From Actinostola sp. cb2023 (taxonomy: Eukaryota > Cnidaria > Anthozoa > Actiniaria > Actinostolidae): a DNA stretch of 64,000 nt. How positions within the stretch are numbered: the first letter of the stretch is position 1; each line of letters begins with the position of its first letter. Shown piece by piece: positions 22,197-34,695 of the stretch. A program made the position numbers and the translations under genes. The stretch covers positions 114,826 to 178,825 of the forward strand of contig JAUJYZ010000009.1 of NCBI GenBank assembly GCA_033675265.1, given 5' to 3'. A model generated the notes under the pieces. That model saw only the letters and a program-made list of their open reading frames with translations, had not been told where the DNA came from and made no database searches.

Positions 22197-22753
22197 TTAT
22201 AACATGACCTAAGAAAATACTGCAATTTCGATCAGTTGTTTGTAGTTTTACCATGAATTAACTAATGGAAAATGCTCTCAAGTAAATTATTTTCATAGAA
22301 AAACGTTCATAAATTAGATAACAAATGAAGAAAACAGAAACAAGAGGTTTCTAAAGCTTTATTTTTACCTTTTTCAGCAACTATTATTTCACTTCTCAGT
22401 CTAAAACAGGAAAACCTTTAGCACGATCAACAGTCGATCGTTTCTCGCTGATTTTTGCAGTCTCAGCCAAAGAAAACCTTCCTGATTTGTCAACAATATA
22501 TCCATGTTGATGTACTTTTTCAATTTGTTGTTCTTGAGATTTGTTTCTAGGTATATTTCAGCTTTTTTAGCGAGAAAAACTCTGTCGGGTTTATCCGCCA
22601 TCTTGGATTTGAATGTCATGCTTGGTGCTCAAACAATGGTTACCATGGTGATTTTGAAATACCACTCCTGAGAGCTTGAAATACCACTATTACGCTGAAA
22701 TACTACTCCTCTCAGCCAATCGAATTGCAGGATTTTCTTAGGTCATGTTATAA
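22197..22753. mobile_element. Non-autonomous DNA transposon with a short ORF
   Basis: Terminal inverted repeats of about 38 bases (TTATAACATGACCTAAGAAA then AT.CTGCAATTCGAT). Inside, on the minus strand at 22,401-22,619, is a 72-residue frame whose second Met starts MADKPDRVFLAKKAEIYLET. It is Lys- and Leu-rich and matches no family I recognise. It may be a remnant of a transposase-associated exon. Confidence 0.6.
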
Positions 22754-24548
22754 TAATAATAATAATATAGCAGCCTACAAACAACTGTTTTACTTAGTCC
22801 TTTACTCACGCCATTTAAATTGGTTTATCCCTGCTAAACTTGTCGTCCGTTCTACTGTTTTCCCCCAGTTTTTCAACAAGAAAGATACTTTGGTACATAG
22901 AAAATCTATGTTCTAAAATCAAGTGCGTAACGGCCAGTGAACTGAAAAATTAGTGACATGATGTAATTTTGAAAAATGAGGTCCATCTTCATCAACATCG
23001 ATCGTATTAGTTTTTATCCCATGTTTGAGTTCATATTTCTAAAGTTTGTCATTGTAAATAGCTGTATGATATGCAAGCGAAACCAGTGTTTGAAAGCGCT
23101 CAGTACAATCGTTCACTGCACCTATTGTGGAGGGACATTGCATATCAATACTTTCTGTACTTTCATTTATAAACTTCAAAAATTATAGTCAAAACATTGA
23201 AAAAAAAAATTCTCACCAAATGCAAGCGAGTAACTGGGAAGACATACATTTTAAAGCTAAAAGGTGCCTAGCTAAAATAGTCGCTTCAACTTGGCTTACA
23301 ATAAGGTCAGTTGTCTACTTACAGGAGGTGTAATGTGTTGCGGACGTTTTTGACTGGTATAAAGTTGCAACTTTCATCAACTTCTGTTTTGGTTGTCGCT
23401 TCGGTTAGACTAACTGTAACAAGATACGGTCTCCGCTGAGCAAGTGTGGTTCTTATTGTAGCTAATTATCAAATGTTGGTTAATGTGACATATTTGGAGC
23501 ATCAGAACATGGTACTGAATGAATTGGCATTAAGTTCAGTGTCATTCGCTTCATTTGACCTTCATTAATGGGTACCTGTTAGAGTCGATGGAGTTCAATA
23601 CCTATGAATGAAAAAGTATCCAAGAAAAAAGTATGTTCTAAAAGAGAATAAAGACAAAAGTACTGAACGAGAAAATAAGCCATGTAAGAATAGTATGACA
23701 TGAGTAAACAACACAGATACAACATATAACAATAACTTTGTACGCGGAGTTCATGCATGGACTTGAACAATGAATAAGCTCCACAGTACAAACCGGCAGA
23801 CAAGCAAACAGACAAACAACTCGATAAACAAACAGACAGATACTAACAGACAAACGAACAGACAAGCAAAGATGCATAGACCAACAGCCCAACCAACCAA
23901 CAGATAACCAACATGCTGATGTTTAGCCAAACAACTGACGAACAATCTGAAAAGTCAAAAGTAACACATGTTACACTGGGACAAATAATTCTCTAATAAA
24001 CTGAGAGAGAAATTTAACAATTCGGCCGCTCGATCCTGCACTTACAGTCAACCAACTACAAATTTAGTGCATTTTTGTAATATAAATTAAACTACTATAC
24101 CAGGGAGCTGAATGAATAAAAAGATACCCAATTTAAGGTTTTTCTGTTAGTTCATGGTGAAGCTTATATACAGAGTCCTTTCCGAATGAGTGGGAAACAT
24201 ACGGTACCGTTTCCTTTCTGAACCAATCAAAAAGCGTGGAGATGCATCATCCAATCAAACTCTGTCGATTCAATACGGCACAGCACGGTACCGTAACTTT
24301 CCCTGTGAAGCATGCACAGTAGCGCAAGGATGCTTATGCTTGCGCCAGAACCGTTTTTATGCCTCTTGTGTTTGCGCTTATGCTCGCAAGCGTCATCAGT
24401 GGAAAACAGGTTAGGACGCGAAAGCTAGCATTAGGTAAATAATTATAATCACAAGAGAATGTTATGGTTCATTTTGGCTCATAATTTCATGACTTTCTTG
24501 AAAGTTTGTAGACCATTGAAGTGCTCAAGACTCGAGTTTATTTGAATG
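22754..24548. other. Intergenic region
   Basis: No convincing coding exon. Bases 23,785-23,880 are a degenerate ACAGACAA-type simple repeat. Bases about 24,310-24,400 match the dispersed CTTGCGCTTATG repeat also seen at the window start and near 3,620-3,720. Confidence 0.4.
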
Positions 24549-24797
24549 AATGAAGGTTTATCATGTAATTTCAAAACTCATAGGACAAATATTTTGTATG
24601 AAAACCTTTGTTGGAGGCAAGAGTTGCCTCCAAGCGTAAATTTCCAAAGGTTTTCATGCAAAATTTCGATTTTTGAAAATTCATATCTTCGCAATTTTTC
24701 CAAACTTCACATTTTTACTAATTTCAACGAGCTGTTTCCAACTATGATAATCATTTTTTGTCCTATGAGTTTTGAAATTACATGATAAACCCTCATT
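24549..24797. repeat. Fold-back element
   Basis: About 45-base inverted ends (GGTTTATCATGTAATTTCAA, then AACTCATAGGACAAA) with internal secondary pairing. The small frames inside are shadows. Confidence 0.75.
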
Positions 24798-24868
24798 GTT
24801 TAGCCTTTTCAGTATTGATGGAAAACACTTCCAGTGCAGTACAGTAAATTTCTCTAATGTTGGCTTAG

Positions 24869-25060
24869 TCAACTAAGAGCCAGAGTGAACCGTTGTTGGA
24901 TCACCCTGTTGAACTCAGTTCTGGACTGCGTCAGTCTCTTCGCTTGGTCCACTGACACTCCAAGCAACTGTCCAATCTTTAGCCACGGGTCTCTGTAGTA
25001 TTTCTTACTCGGCTTCGCGAACAGGACCTCCTTGGTGATGGCAGTATTGTCAGCTCTACA
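24869..25060 (-). pseudogene. Truncated coding remnant, possibly retroelement
   Basis: An open stretch of about 63 codons ends in a stop at 24,869 and contains KEVLFAKPSKKYYRDPWLKI and QAKRLTQSRTEFNRVIQQRF. Composition and codon use look protein-coding, unlike the flanks. It has no start: it is cut at 25,060 where the next element begins. I do not recognise the family; the C-terminus of a retroelement polyprotein is one possibility. Confidence 0.35.
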
Positions 25061-25061
25061 T

Positions 25062-25317
25062 ATACCGTATTTCTTCGATTAAGCGCCCACCCTCGATTAA
25101 GCGCCCTCCCTCCATTAAGCGTCCCCCTCGCCCTCAAAATTTGAAATAAACGCCCCCCTCGATTAAGCGCCCCTCGCCCAAGAAATATGGTACAGTAAGA
25201 GATTACAGAATATGGTATACAACTTGCGTTTTATTACAAAGTTACGGCATGTTCCTATATGTAGTACCATATAAAAACTTAATATAAAAACATGATTAAA
25301 CGGGCGCTTAATCGAGG

Positions 25318-25348
<31 letters not shown>

Positions 25349-25385
25349 TTAATCAAGGGGGCGCTTAATCGAGGAAATACGGTAT
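25062..25385. repeat. ATTAAGCGCCC element with poly-G tract
   Basis: The ends ATACCGTATTTCTTCGATTA and its inverted copy enclose repeated CGATTAAGCGCCC motifs and a run of about 29 G at 25,317-25,345. Confidence 0.75.
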
Positions 25386-25688
25386 ATATGGATGCATATG
25401 TTGAGCAAAGTGAAGACACAGGTAATTCGCAGCGATAAATGAAAAGAAAATGATACGATATAATAATAATATTATTATATTTATTACTATTAATCTCATT
25501 ACGCGAGACTCTGGGGAAACGGAACTTTCAGAAACTTTTCAAATCAGAACATACCGCAACACGGCCTGATTACAAAATTCAACTATTAATCAGTAAATTC
25601 TTAATTAGCAAAATGATTGACGTCATAGCCTCACTATGATGTCTTGAAGAACTCGTATTGAACTCACGAGAGGCATAAATGCAACGAG

Positions 25689-28600
25689 ATGGCTTACTAT
25701 CAACAAGAGAAATATAGTTCTCGGTGTAGCAGAATGGCCGTGTCTAATACAACAAGAAAAACTCCAAATTCTGAAAACTGGGACAACCTTTCATCAATTG
25801 GCTGCGATCGACCTAGACGTCTGCCACCATTAAACAACGCCGGCGAAGAAGGACCGTACCAAATGCAAGAAATCTGTCATAGAAAGTCAAAGTGAAAAGG
25901 AAAAACAAATTGAGAAAAGTCAGAATGCTACCGAAAAAGCAGTGGTAGGCTGGACAGAGCCGAAAAAAGCGTTTGACCGTACGAGGGCGGAGAAAAGGCA
26001 CGTTTTTGGTGAGTAAACTCACATACGGCAAAAAATTGGTTGGAATAGTACCTTATTAGACCATTACGATGGCCGTGGCTTATTGCTGAAGGTCGAAGAG
26101 CGTTCATTTGCCGGAATTCATAGTTCGGACATGAGCGTGGTCGGGGAAGGGAAATTCAGGTCCGATGTTTAAAACATTAAGGGAAAAAACAACAGGTCTA
26201 TCAATCCTAACTCAGGTAAATATAGTATTTGAAATTAAAATACTATTGATCCTATCGTGTTGCTAAATGAGAATGAAGACGATGACCAGTGGTAGGGAAT
26301 ATTTTGTCTTATTAAGCAAAAGGAATAGCGATAATAACTAGTCGATATACCAATGTGAAATAATCCTGATTAATTTAACTAGTTTCAAGAATTAAATTAT
26401 TATTATTATTATTTACAATTATTGTCTTTGAAAATTGGACAATTTGAAATTGGAAAATTTGGTGGATTTTAATCGTGATTATAACTGAATATTTTTTTTC
26501 GAATGTGGGTCGGACGTGAAGATACAATGCGCATGTCAGTGACGTAGGTGCCACTCCCAAGAACTTTAATTTTGTTATTTTTTATCTGGTTTTGAAATAA
26601 TTGTTTTTTGGTATTTTGTTTAGAAATTCTCCGCCTAAACTATGAAATGAGTACAATCAATGAAATGCCTCGAATGGCCATATAGATATATGTTATAATC
26701 TGATATACACTCAATTGCAGAAACGTTGTAGTATACATTTACACAAATATACAAATATCTAATGAGATGCAAAATGTTAGACATGCTAAAATAAAACTGT
26801 TTAAGCACAAAATAGTGCTGAAAATTATTGTGTTGTCCTTGTTGGATGCGATACTAATCTAAAATTGATGATTCTGATATATTAGAAGAAAATAAGCGAT
26901 GTTTTGCACTTTGTATCTCATTAGATATCTTGTATCTCATTAGATATTTGTATAAATGTATACTACAACCTTTCTGCAATTGAGTGTATATAATATATAT
27001 TGTGATTGTGGTCCGTTCTCACCTATCAGGTCGTATCCATGACGGCGACAACGATGCATTCACAAGGAAATCGTATGCTTCACCATCTAGAAAGTATACA
27101 GGTCTTTACAACTACACGTCTCAGGTTCATCAGGAAAAGCCCTTGGCGACTGGACACAAAGAAAGAATATCGTGTTCAACTTCAAACCTGTTGGCGCGTC
27201 CCAGACAATCCAATTATTTGAGGATGAGAACAGTCACCGAAACGACCATTAATACGAAGGGCGGTTCTAAAGGCACTTTACTCAGGAGTGAATTAGATGG
27301 TGAGTATTAGTTTAAATCTAGTGCCAATGGAGAGTTAGACCATACACCCATACAAAGCACCAATGGAGGGAGGGGTAGACTACACACCCATACGAAGCAC
27401 CAATGGAGGGAGGGGTAGACTACACACCAATACAAAGCACAATGGAGGTAGGGGTAGACTACACACCCATACCAAGCACCAATGGAGGTAGGGGTAGACT
27501 ACACACCCATACAAAGCACCAATGGAGGTAGGGGTAGACTACACACCCCTATAATGCACCAATGGAGGGAGGGGTAGACTACACACCCATACCAAGCACC
27601 AATGGAGGTAGGGGTAGACTACACACCCATACAAAGCACCAATGGAGGGAGGGGTAGACTACACACCCATACAAAGCACCAATGTAGGTAAGTAGACTAC
27701 ACACCCATACCAAGCACCAATGGAGGTAGGGGTAGACTAGACTACACACCCATACCAAGCACCAATGGAGGGAGGGGTAGACTACACGCCCATACCAAGC
27801 ACCAATGGAGGTAGGGGTAGACTACACACCCATACGAAACACCAATGGAGGTAGGGGTAGACTACACACCCATACAAAGCACCAATGGAGGGAGGGGTAG
27901 ACTACACACCCATACAAAGCACTAATGGAGGTAGGGGTAGACTACACACCCATACGAAGCACCAATGGAGGTAGGGGTAGACTACACACCCATACAAAGC
28001 ACCAATGGAGGGAGGGGTAGACTACACACCCATACAAAGCACCAATGGAGGTAGGGGTAGACTACACACCCATACAAAGCACCAATGTAGGTAGGGGTAG
28101 ACTACACACCCATACAAAGCACCAATGGAGGTAGGGGTAGACTACACACCCATACAAAGCACGAATGGAGGGATGGGTAGACTACACACCCATACAAAGC
28201 ACGAATGGAGGGATGGGTAGACTACACACCCATACAAAGCACCAATGGAGGGATGGGTAGACTACACACCCATACAAAGCACCAATGGAGGTAGGGGTAG
28301 ACTACACACCCATACCAAGCACCAATGGAGGTAGGGGTAGACTACACACCCATACAAAGCACGAATGGAGGGATGGGTAGACTACACACCCATACAAAGC
28401 ACGAATGGAGGGATGGGTAGACTACACACCAATACAAAGCACCAATGGAGGTAGGGGTAGACTACACACCCATACGAAGCACCAATGGAGGGAGGGGTAG
28501 ACTACACACCAATACAAAGCACAATGGAGGTAGGGGTAGACTACACACCCATACCAAGCACCAATGGAGGTAGGGGTAGACTACACACCCATACAAAGCA

Positions 28601-31600
28601 CCAATGGAGGTAGGGGTAGACTACACACCCCTATAATGCACCAATGGAGGGAGGGGTAGACTACACACCCATACCAAGCACCAATGGAGGTAGGGGTAGA
28701 CTACACACCCATACAAAGCACCAATGTAGGTAGGGGTAGACTACACACCCATACAAAGCACCAATGGAGGTAGGGGTAGACTACACACCCATACAAAGCA
28801 CGAATGGAGGGATGGGTAGACTACACACCCATACAAAGCACCAATGGAGGGAGGGGTAGACTACACACCCATACAAAGCACTAATGGAGGTAGGGGTAGA
28901 CTACACACCCATACGAAGCACCAATGGAGGTAGGGGTAGACTACACACCCATACAAAGCACCAATGGAGGGAGGGGTAGACTACACACCCATACAAAGCA
29001 CCAATGGAGGTAGGGGTAGACTACACACCCATACAAAGCACCAATGTAGGTAGGGGTAGACTACACACCCATACAAAGCACCAATGGAGGTAGGGGTAGA
29101 CTACACACCCATACAAAGCACGAATGGAGGGATGGGTAGACTACACACCCATACAAAGCACGAATGGAGGGATGGGTAGACTACACACCCATACAAAGCA
29201 CCAATGGAGGGATGGGTAGACTACACACCCATACAAAGCACCAATGGAGGTAGGGGTAGACTACACACCCATACCAAGCACCAATGGAGGTAGGGGTAGA
29301 CTACACACCCATACAAAGCACGAATGGAGGGATGGGTAGACTACACACCCATACAAAGCACGAATGGAGGGATGGGTAGACTACACACCAATACAAAGCA
29401 CCAATGGAGGTAGGGGTAGACTACACACCCATACGAAGCACCAATGGAGGGAGGGGTAGACTACACACCAATACAAAGCACAATGGAGGTAGGGGTAGAC
29501 TACACACCCATACCAAGCACCAATGGAGGTAGGGGTAGACTACACACCAATACAAAGCACCAATGGAGGTAGGGGTAGACTACACACCCCTATAATGCAC
29601 CAATGGAGGGAGGGGTAGACTACACACCCATACCAAGCACCAATGGAGGTAGGGGTAGACTACACACCCATACAAAGCACCAATGTAGGTAGGGGTAGAC
29701 TACACACCCATACAAAGCACCAATGGAGGTAGGGGTAGACTACACACCCATACAAAGCACGAATGGAGGGATGGGTAGACTACACACCCATACAAAGCAC
29801 GAATGGAGGGATGGGTAGACTACACACCCATACAAAGCACCAATGGAGGGATGGGTAGACTACACACCCATACAAAGCACCAATGGAGGTAGGGGTAGAC
29901 TACACACCCATACCAAGCACCAATGGAGGTAGGGGTAGACTACACACCCATACAAAGCACGAATGGAGGGATGGGTAGACTACACACCCATACAAAGCAC
30001 GAATGGAGGGATGGGTAGACTACACACCAATACAAAGCACCAATGGAGGTAGGGGTAGACTACACACCCATACAAAGCACCAATGGAGGGATGGGTAGAC
30101 TACACACCCCTATAATGCACCAATGGAGGGAGGGGTAGACTACACACCCATACCAAGCACCAATGGAGGTAGGGGTAGACTACACACCCATACAAAGCAC
30201 CAATGGAGGGATGGGTAGACTACACACCCCTATAATGCACCAATGGAGGGAGGGGTAGACTACACACCCATGCCAAGCACCAATGGAGGTAGGGGTAGAC
30301 TACACGCCCATACCAAGCACCAATGGAGGTAGGGGTAGACTACACACCCATACAAAGCACCAATGGAGGGATGGGTAGACTAAACACCCCTATAATGCAC
30401 CAATGGAGGGAGGGGTAGACTACACACCCATACCAAGCACCAATGGAGGTAGGGGTAGACTACACGCCCATACCAAGCACCAATGGAGGGATGGGTAGAC
30501 TACACACCAATACCAAGCACCAATGGAGGTAGGGGTAGACTACACACCCATACAAAGCACCAATGGAGGGATGGGTAGACTACACACCCCTATAATGCAC
30601 CAATGGAGGGAGGGGTAGACTACACACCCATACCAAGCACCAATGGAGGTAGGGGTAGACTACACGCCCATACCAAGCACCAATGGAGGTAGGGGTAGAC
30701 TACACACCCATACAAAGCACCAATGGAGGTAGGGGTAGACTACACACCCATACAAAGCACGAATGGAGGGATGGGTAGACTACACACCCATGCAAAGCAC
30801 GAATGGAGGGATGGGTAGACTACACACCAATACAAAGCACCAATGGAGGTAGGGGTAGACTACACACCCATACCAAGCACCAATGGAGGGATGGGTAGAC
30901 TACACACCCCTATAATGCACCAATGGAGGGAGGATCCCATAAGGACAATTGCAAGCGACAGCTAATACTGCCACATTTATCGTTACAGGATCATTACATA
31001 GGAGCTACACTAATCAGGGATATTTGTGCGCCCGCACGGATATTTCTGCTATGCCTCCTCTTACACTTCCTTGCATCAGAGAAGAGACGACGGAAATCGC
31101 CAGTCGTGACGTTATCGCACCACATACCAAGAAAAAGGGGCTGCTCAAAGTGACGGATGAAAGAGTCGACTCGAGTGAGTCTGTCTGGCACCCTTCGTAC
31201 CGCAGTTGGAAATCAGAACCTGCCAGGCGAAATCTCCATCATCAAGAATTGGCTGAAGATGACAGGTACTCTCATGTGATGGAGAAGGAGAAATCCGATG
31301 TGGAACAACAAAGGCAACGCATAGGAAATCTTTGTCGAGGCCAAAGGCAGATTATTACAGGGGGCTTCGATGTTACATCGCAGGAACGTCCAGGTGCCAG
31401 TCACAATCATAGTAACACCTTTCACCACAGGAAGCCCAAGCAAACACAGGAAGCTCAAACAGCGTATTTTCACCACAGGAAGCCCAAGCAAACACAGGAA
31501 GCCCAAACAGCGTACTTTCACCACAGGAAGCCCAAGCAAACACAGGAAGCCCTAACAGTGTACTTTCACCACAGGAAGCCCAAGCAAACACAGGAAGCCC

Positions 31601-31839
31601 AAACAGCGTACTTTCATCGCTCGATGCACACTGAGTACAGAACTCCGTCAGATGAAGACGAAGTCAGACACGTAAGTCGTAGAGAACCAAGCCATTCAGG
31701 AGGCAGCCATAATTCTGCAGAAAGAAGCCAAAGTCCTGTGAAATATGACGTCTTTGAGTTCCTGAAGTACCAACACGAAAACTGTGGTGACGATGTATGC
31801 ACTCCGGGAATATCCACCTACAGGCTCGGAAAGCCTTAA
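25689..31839 (+). CDS. Unrecognised disordered protein, gene D (model incomplete at 5' end)
   Basis: Three plus-strand exons are supported. The first ends at 26,008 (donor GTGAGT); the second is 27,030-27,299; the third is 30,989-31,839 with the stop. All junctions are phase 1 and agree in frame. Exon 2 reads GRIHDGDNDAFTRKSYASPS and onward; exon 3 contains four 16-residue repeats (FHHRKPKQTQEAQTAY) and ends with KYDVFEFLKYQHENCGDD. The protein is rich in Lys, Glu, Ser, His and Gln, probably disordered, with no domain I recognise. The 5' end is unresolved. An ATG at 25,689 opens a frame (MAYYQQEKYSSRCSR), but the frame that joins exon 2 is the +1 frame after 25,834. There is therefore a one-base frame discontinuity around 25,830 or a missing upstream exon. 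Intron 2 holds the 40-bp minisatellite. Confidence 0.55.
26703..26992. repeat. Fold-back element in gene D intron 1
   Basis: Inverted ends of about 75 bases (ATATACACTCAATTGCAGAA then TATACATTTA, ATATTTGTAT, CTAATGAGAT). It ends about 37 bases before exon 2. Confidence 0.78.
27318..30934. repeat. 40-bp minisatellite, about 90 copies, in gene D intron 2
   Basis: The unit is CACCAATGGAGGTAGGGGTA then GACTACACACCCATACAAAG. Variants (GGAGGGATGGGT, ACCAAGC, CCCTATAATGC, and one unit a base short) are arranged in the same order in blocks about 959 bases apart, for example at 27,902 and 28,861, and again at 28,501 and 29,460. This shows higher-order duplication. The array fills almost the whole intron and ends about 55 bases before exon 3. 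Confidence 0.95.
31420..31613 (+). repeat. 48-bp coding repeat in gene D exon 3
   Basis: Four direct copies of TTTCACCACAGGAAGCCCAA and onward, 48 bases each, coding HHRKPKQTQEAQTAYF. They keep the frame and differ by a few substitutions. Confidence 0.92.
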
Positions 31840-32036
31840 AAGGGAAAACAATCCAGTGGAGTTTTGAAGGTTTTTAAAAAACGTTGAACTCGTAGGTTGC
31901 GGTAGAGCAGCTGGTTTTGTTGGTAATGGAAACCATTTGTACATTATAATGAGAACTTCTTCAGTATGACGATACAAAGAGGTTAAGTTACTCTTAACCA
32001 TTTAAAATAGCTTCATTGATCTAAAGGAAGCCCGAA

Positions 32037-32886
32037 TTAGCCATTACCAAAACGAGCAGGGGACTGGGACCAAGTCCGTAAAACTAATTCAACTAGACGC
32101 TCTTCTAGCGTGAAGTCGGGCTTCTAAATGAAATGTAACCTATTTGAACTAAATATAGATATCTTATAGTGCGATTTTCAGTGCGATTGAAACAGTTTTT
32201 GGTTGCTCGTCGTTGCATGACTCGAGCTCGATAGAACATGCTTTCCTTGCAATTTCAGTACTGCGAACTTTACAGTATATCAGTAAAAACGTTAATAGCC
32301 CGACTTCACGCTACTAGAGCGTCCTGTTTCAATCTAAATTTGGATTTAGACGAGAAAAGACTTATATTTTGGCCCCTTGACCTCCGGTGCTTTCCCTGAT
32401 TGGTTTGTGCTTTGTAATCTTTCTTGGCCAGACTTCATGTCTAGGTGCATGCGCTGTAGAATCCAATTAGTCATTTGGGGTCAACGAAGAACGGAGCTCA
32501 GAGTCGGAGCTTCCACAGGAAGCCCGACTAATAAGAAACTAGCAAAATTGAGCATCATTTTCTGAGAGAGCAGATCAAACTTAGCTAGTCTGGAAAGTTT
32601 GGTGATCTTCGGCTTGATTGACGATGCTAGAGGGCATCAAAGATGTCTATTTCTACATACAAACTCTGTAATTTTTTGACGCTGTCCATCCGAACCATAC
32701 ATTCACTGTGAAATTTTGGCTGGACAACACAATTTCAAAAGTTTATAATTCCGACAGAATTCGCTCAAATCACATCACACTTTGCACAGATACTAATTTC
32801 AACATGCTGTTTCATGTCATGAACTTAATTTCGTAATTGCATTAATTCTAATAAACTCGTTCCCAGTCCCCTGCTCGTTTAGTTAA
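32037..32886. mobile_element. Non-autonomous DNA transposon, copy 2, with nested insertion
   Basis: Same ends and body as 18,252-18,669. At 32,093 it is split by a foreign segment of about 438 bases that ends near 32,530. Empty-site comparison with copy 1 gives the boundary: AATTCAA is followed directly by TAAGAAAC in copy 1. Confidence 0.8.
32093..32530. mobile_element. Element nested inside the 32,037 copy
   Basis: It begins CTAGACGCTCTTCTAGCGTG and carries an inverted counterpart internally near 32,300-32,325 (CCCGACTTCACGCTACTAGA), ending AGCCCGACTA. It is non-coding. Its family is not recognised. Confidence 0.55.
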
Positions 32887-33033
32887 TCCAGGCTTATACT
32901 CATACATACTACAAAGGTTACTTGGGTTTAGATTCAGGTTTAATAATAGCTAAAATCAAAGAATTAGGATTATGCAAATTTTACAGAATTTTTGCAAATC
33001 GCTGTATATTTTTGTTTTATATATCATATCAGG

Positions 33034-34695
33034 AGCCCATAAGTAGGAGCGTCCATACGATATTGGGTAGTGTCACAGCGTTTTCACAAGTGTGGTTATT
33101 TTTAGAACAGTTTTCCCGCGAATTTTGACCACTCAGAGAACGTTTCGGGTATGACGTTTTTTTATGAATTTTGATGAGATGGCAGGTAAAATAAAGATGG
33201 CATCTGATAGCGACAAAGAGTATTCTTCAAGTGAACTAAACTACGAATCGTCTAGTGATAGTGAGAGCAGTATTGAGTCATTCGGTACATCAGAATCAAT
33301 TGAAAGTGATAGTTTAATAGTTTGATAGTGGTGACGATTGTGCTTCTAAAGGCATCCAAAGCAAGTGGTTCGAAGAACTCGAACACGAAGTGACCGACTG
33401 AGAAGCTGTTGTACAATGTTGTAGCGTATGGATGCAAATTAGTAGCCGAAGACTTTCAAAGACATATTTTCGTCTAAACGGCTATTTCGTCAGAAAGTGA
33501 ATTCAATTTATTCTTGGATGCCGTGGTTTAGTGGTATCTTGTAATTATCGTTGTGGAGTTTGAAGACAAGGCTATTCAAAAACAAATTCGCTGAAACTGC
33601 ATGATGAGCGACAAGACGACTAGTGAGTCACGAGTGAATCAAATTACAATTTAATAAGATTGGTGAAAGTAAGAGTGTACTTTGTTGTGTCTTTTCTGTT
33701 ACCTAAAATGACTTAAAAATGGATTGTGAATATTTTTTGCCGGTGAGTCTGATTTGAAATATATTAATAAAAACACGCTTCATTCAAGTTTTGATGTTTA
33801 ATTTACACACGCTTCACTGTCAATATATAAAAGTTGAGCAAAAATGACTCAAAATGACTTTGTTTTTAAACATTCAGTAACCTTCTTACTGCGGTACTCA
33901 GTATTATGCGAACTCAGACATTCAAACAGTCGGCTGAACTATTGTCAATTACTCTAGTAATCAAATTCAAAACTCAAACGAATTCAAAACTAAATACATA
34001 TTCTTCGACCAAATGATCCATAATTTAGCTCAACATCATATTTGGTCAGTGGGTCTTCTGACTTTTATTGAGAATCGCAGTAAGAGGTTTTTGACTGGTT
34101 GAAGTAAGCCGTGCTTTGAACCATCGGCATCAACATGACCATGTGCTCGCGAAGAACTATCGCTTTCAATGCACCTTACTTGACTTTAACTTTGATTTTC
34201 TAACGTTTCAGAGGCACAACGCTCCATAATACGTTTGTATTTCTCCGTGAATTTAACATGAACTGATATTTCTGATCAGAAAACACGCATTCACTCACAT
34301 TATCTATCCTCGAAACTCTGCTACGAAACCGCCTGGCCATCACTTCAATTCAAACTCTGTAAGTTCACTTCGTTCGGTAAACGCAGTCTAGAATTTTAGG
34401 TCAAGGTTCAAAGTAGCGGCCTATGGAATCCCGGGAAGTTGTTGGTATGATAAAATTAGGAATCAGACGCAAAGAAAACTGGATAATTCTGACTTTTATT
34501 TGTACATTTATTCGGGTCTGTCCGCCATTTTATTTTTGTCGTGAAACCGGAAATGAAACCGTTATACCGGAAACGTTCTCTGATTGGTCAAATGACCTTC
34601 TTTCGCGGAAAAAACTGTTCTAAAAATAACCACACTTGTGAAAACGCTGTGACATAGACCCAGTATGGAGCATGGACGCTCCTACTTATGGGCTT
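33034..34695. mobile_element. DNA transposon remnant with about 88-base terminal inverted repeats
   Basis: The ends AGCCCATAAGTAGGAGCGTC and onward through GTGTGGTTATTTTTAGAACAG are inverted at both sides of a 1.66-kb body. Near the left end is a plus-strand start at 33,199 encoding MASDSDKEYSSSELNYESSS, a short acidic Ser-rich frame of about 42 codons, like the N-terminus of some cut-and-paste transposases. No catalytic core was found. No target duplication is evident. Confidence 0.6.

Noticed and set aside
27318..30934. CRISPR-like array
   Set aside because: Units are contiguous 40-base repeats without unique spacers, in a eukaryotic intron.
33034..34695. piggyBac element
   Set aside because: No TTAA flanks and no catalytic core; only an acidic leader resembles that family.
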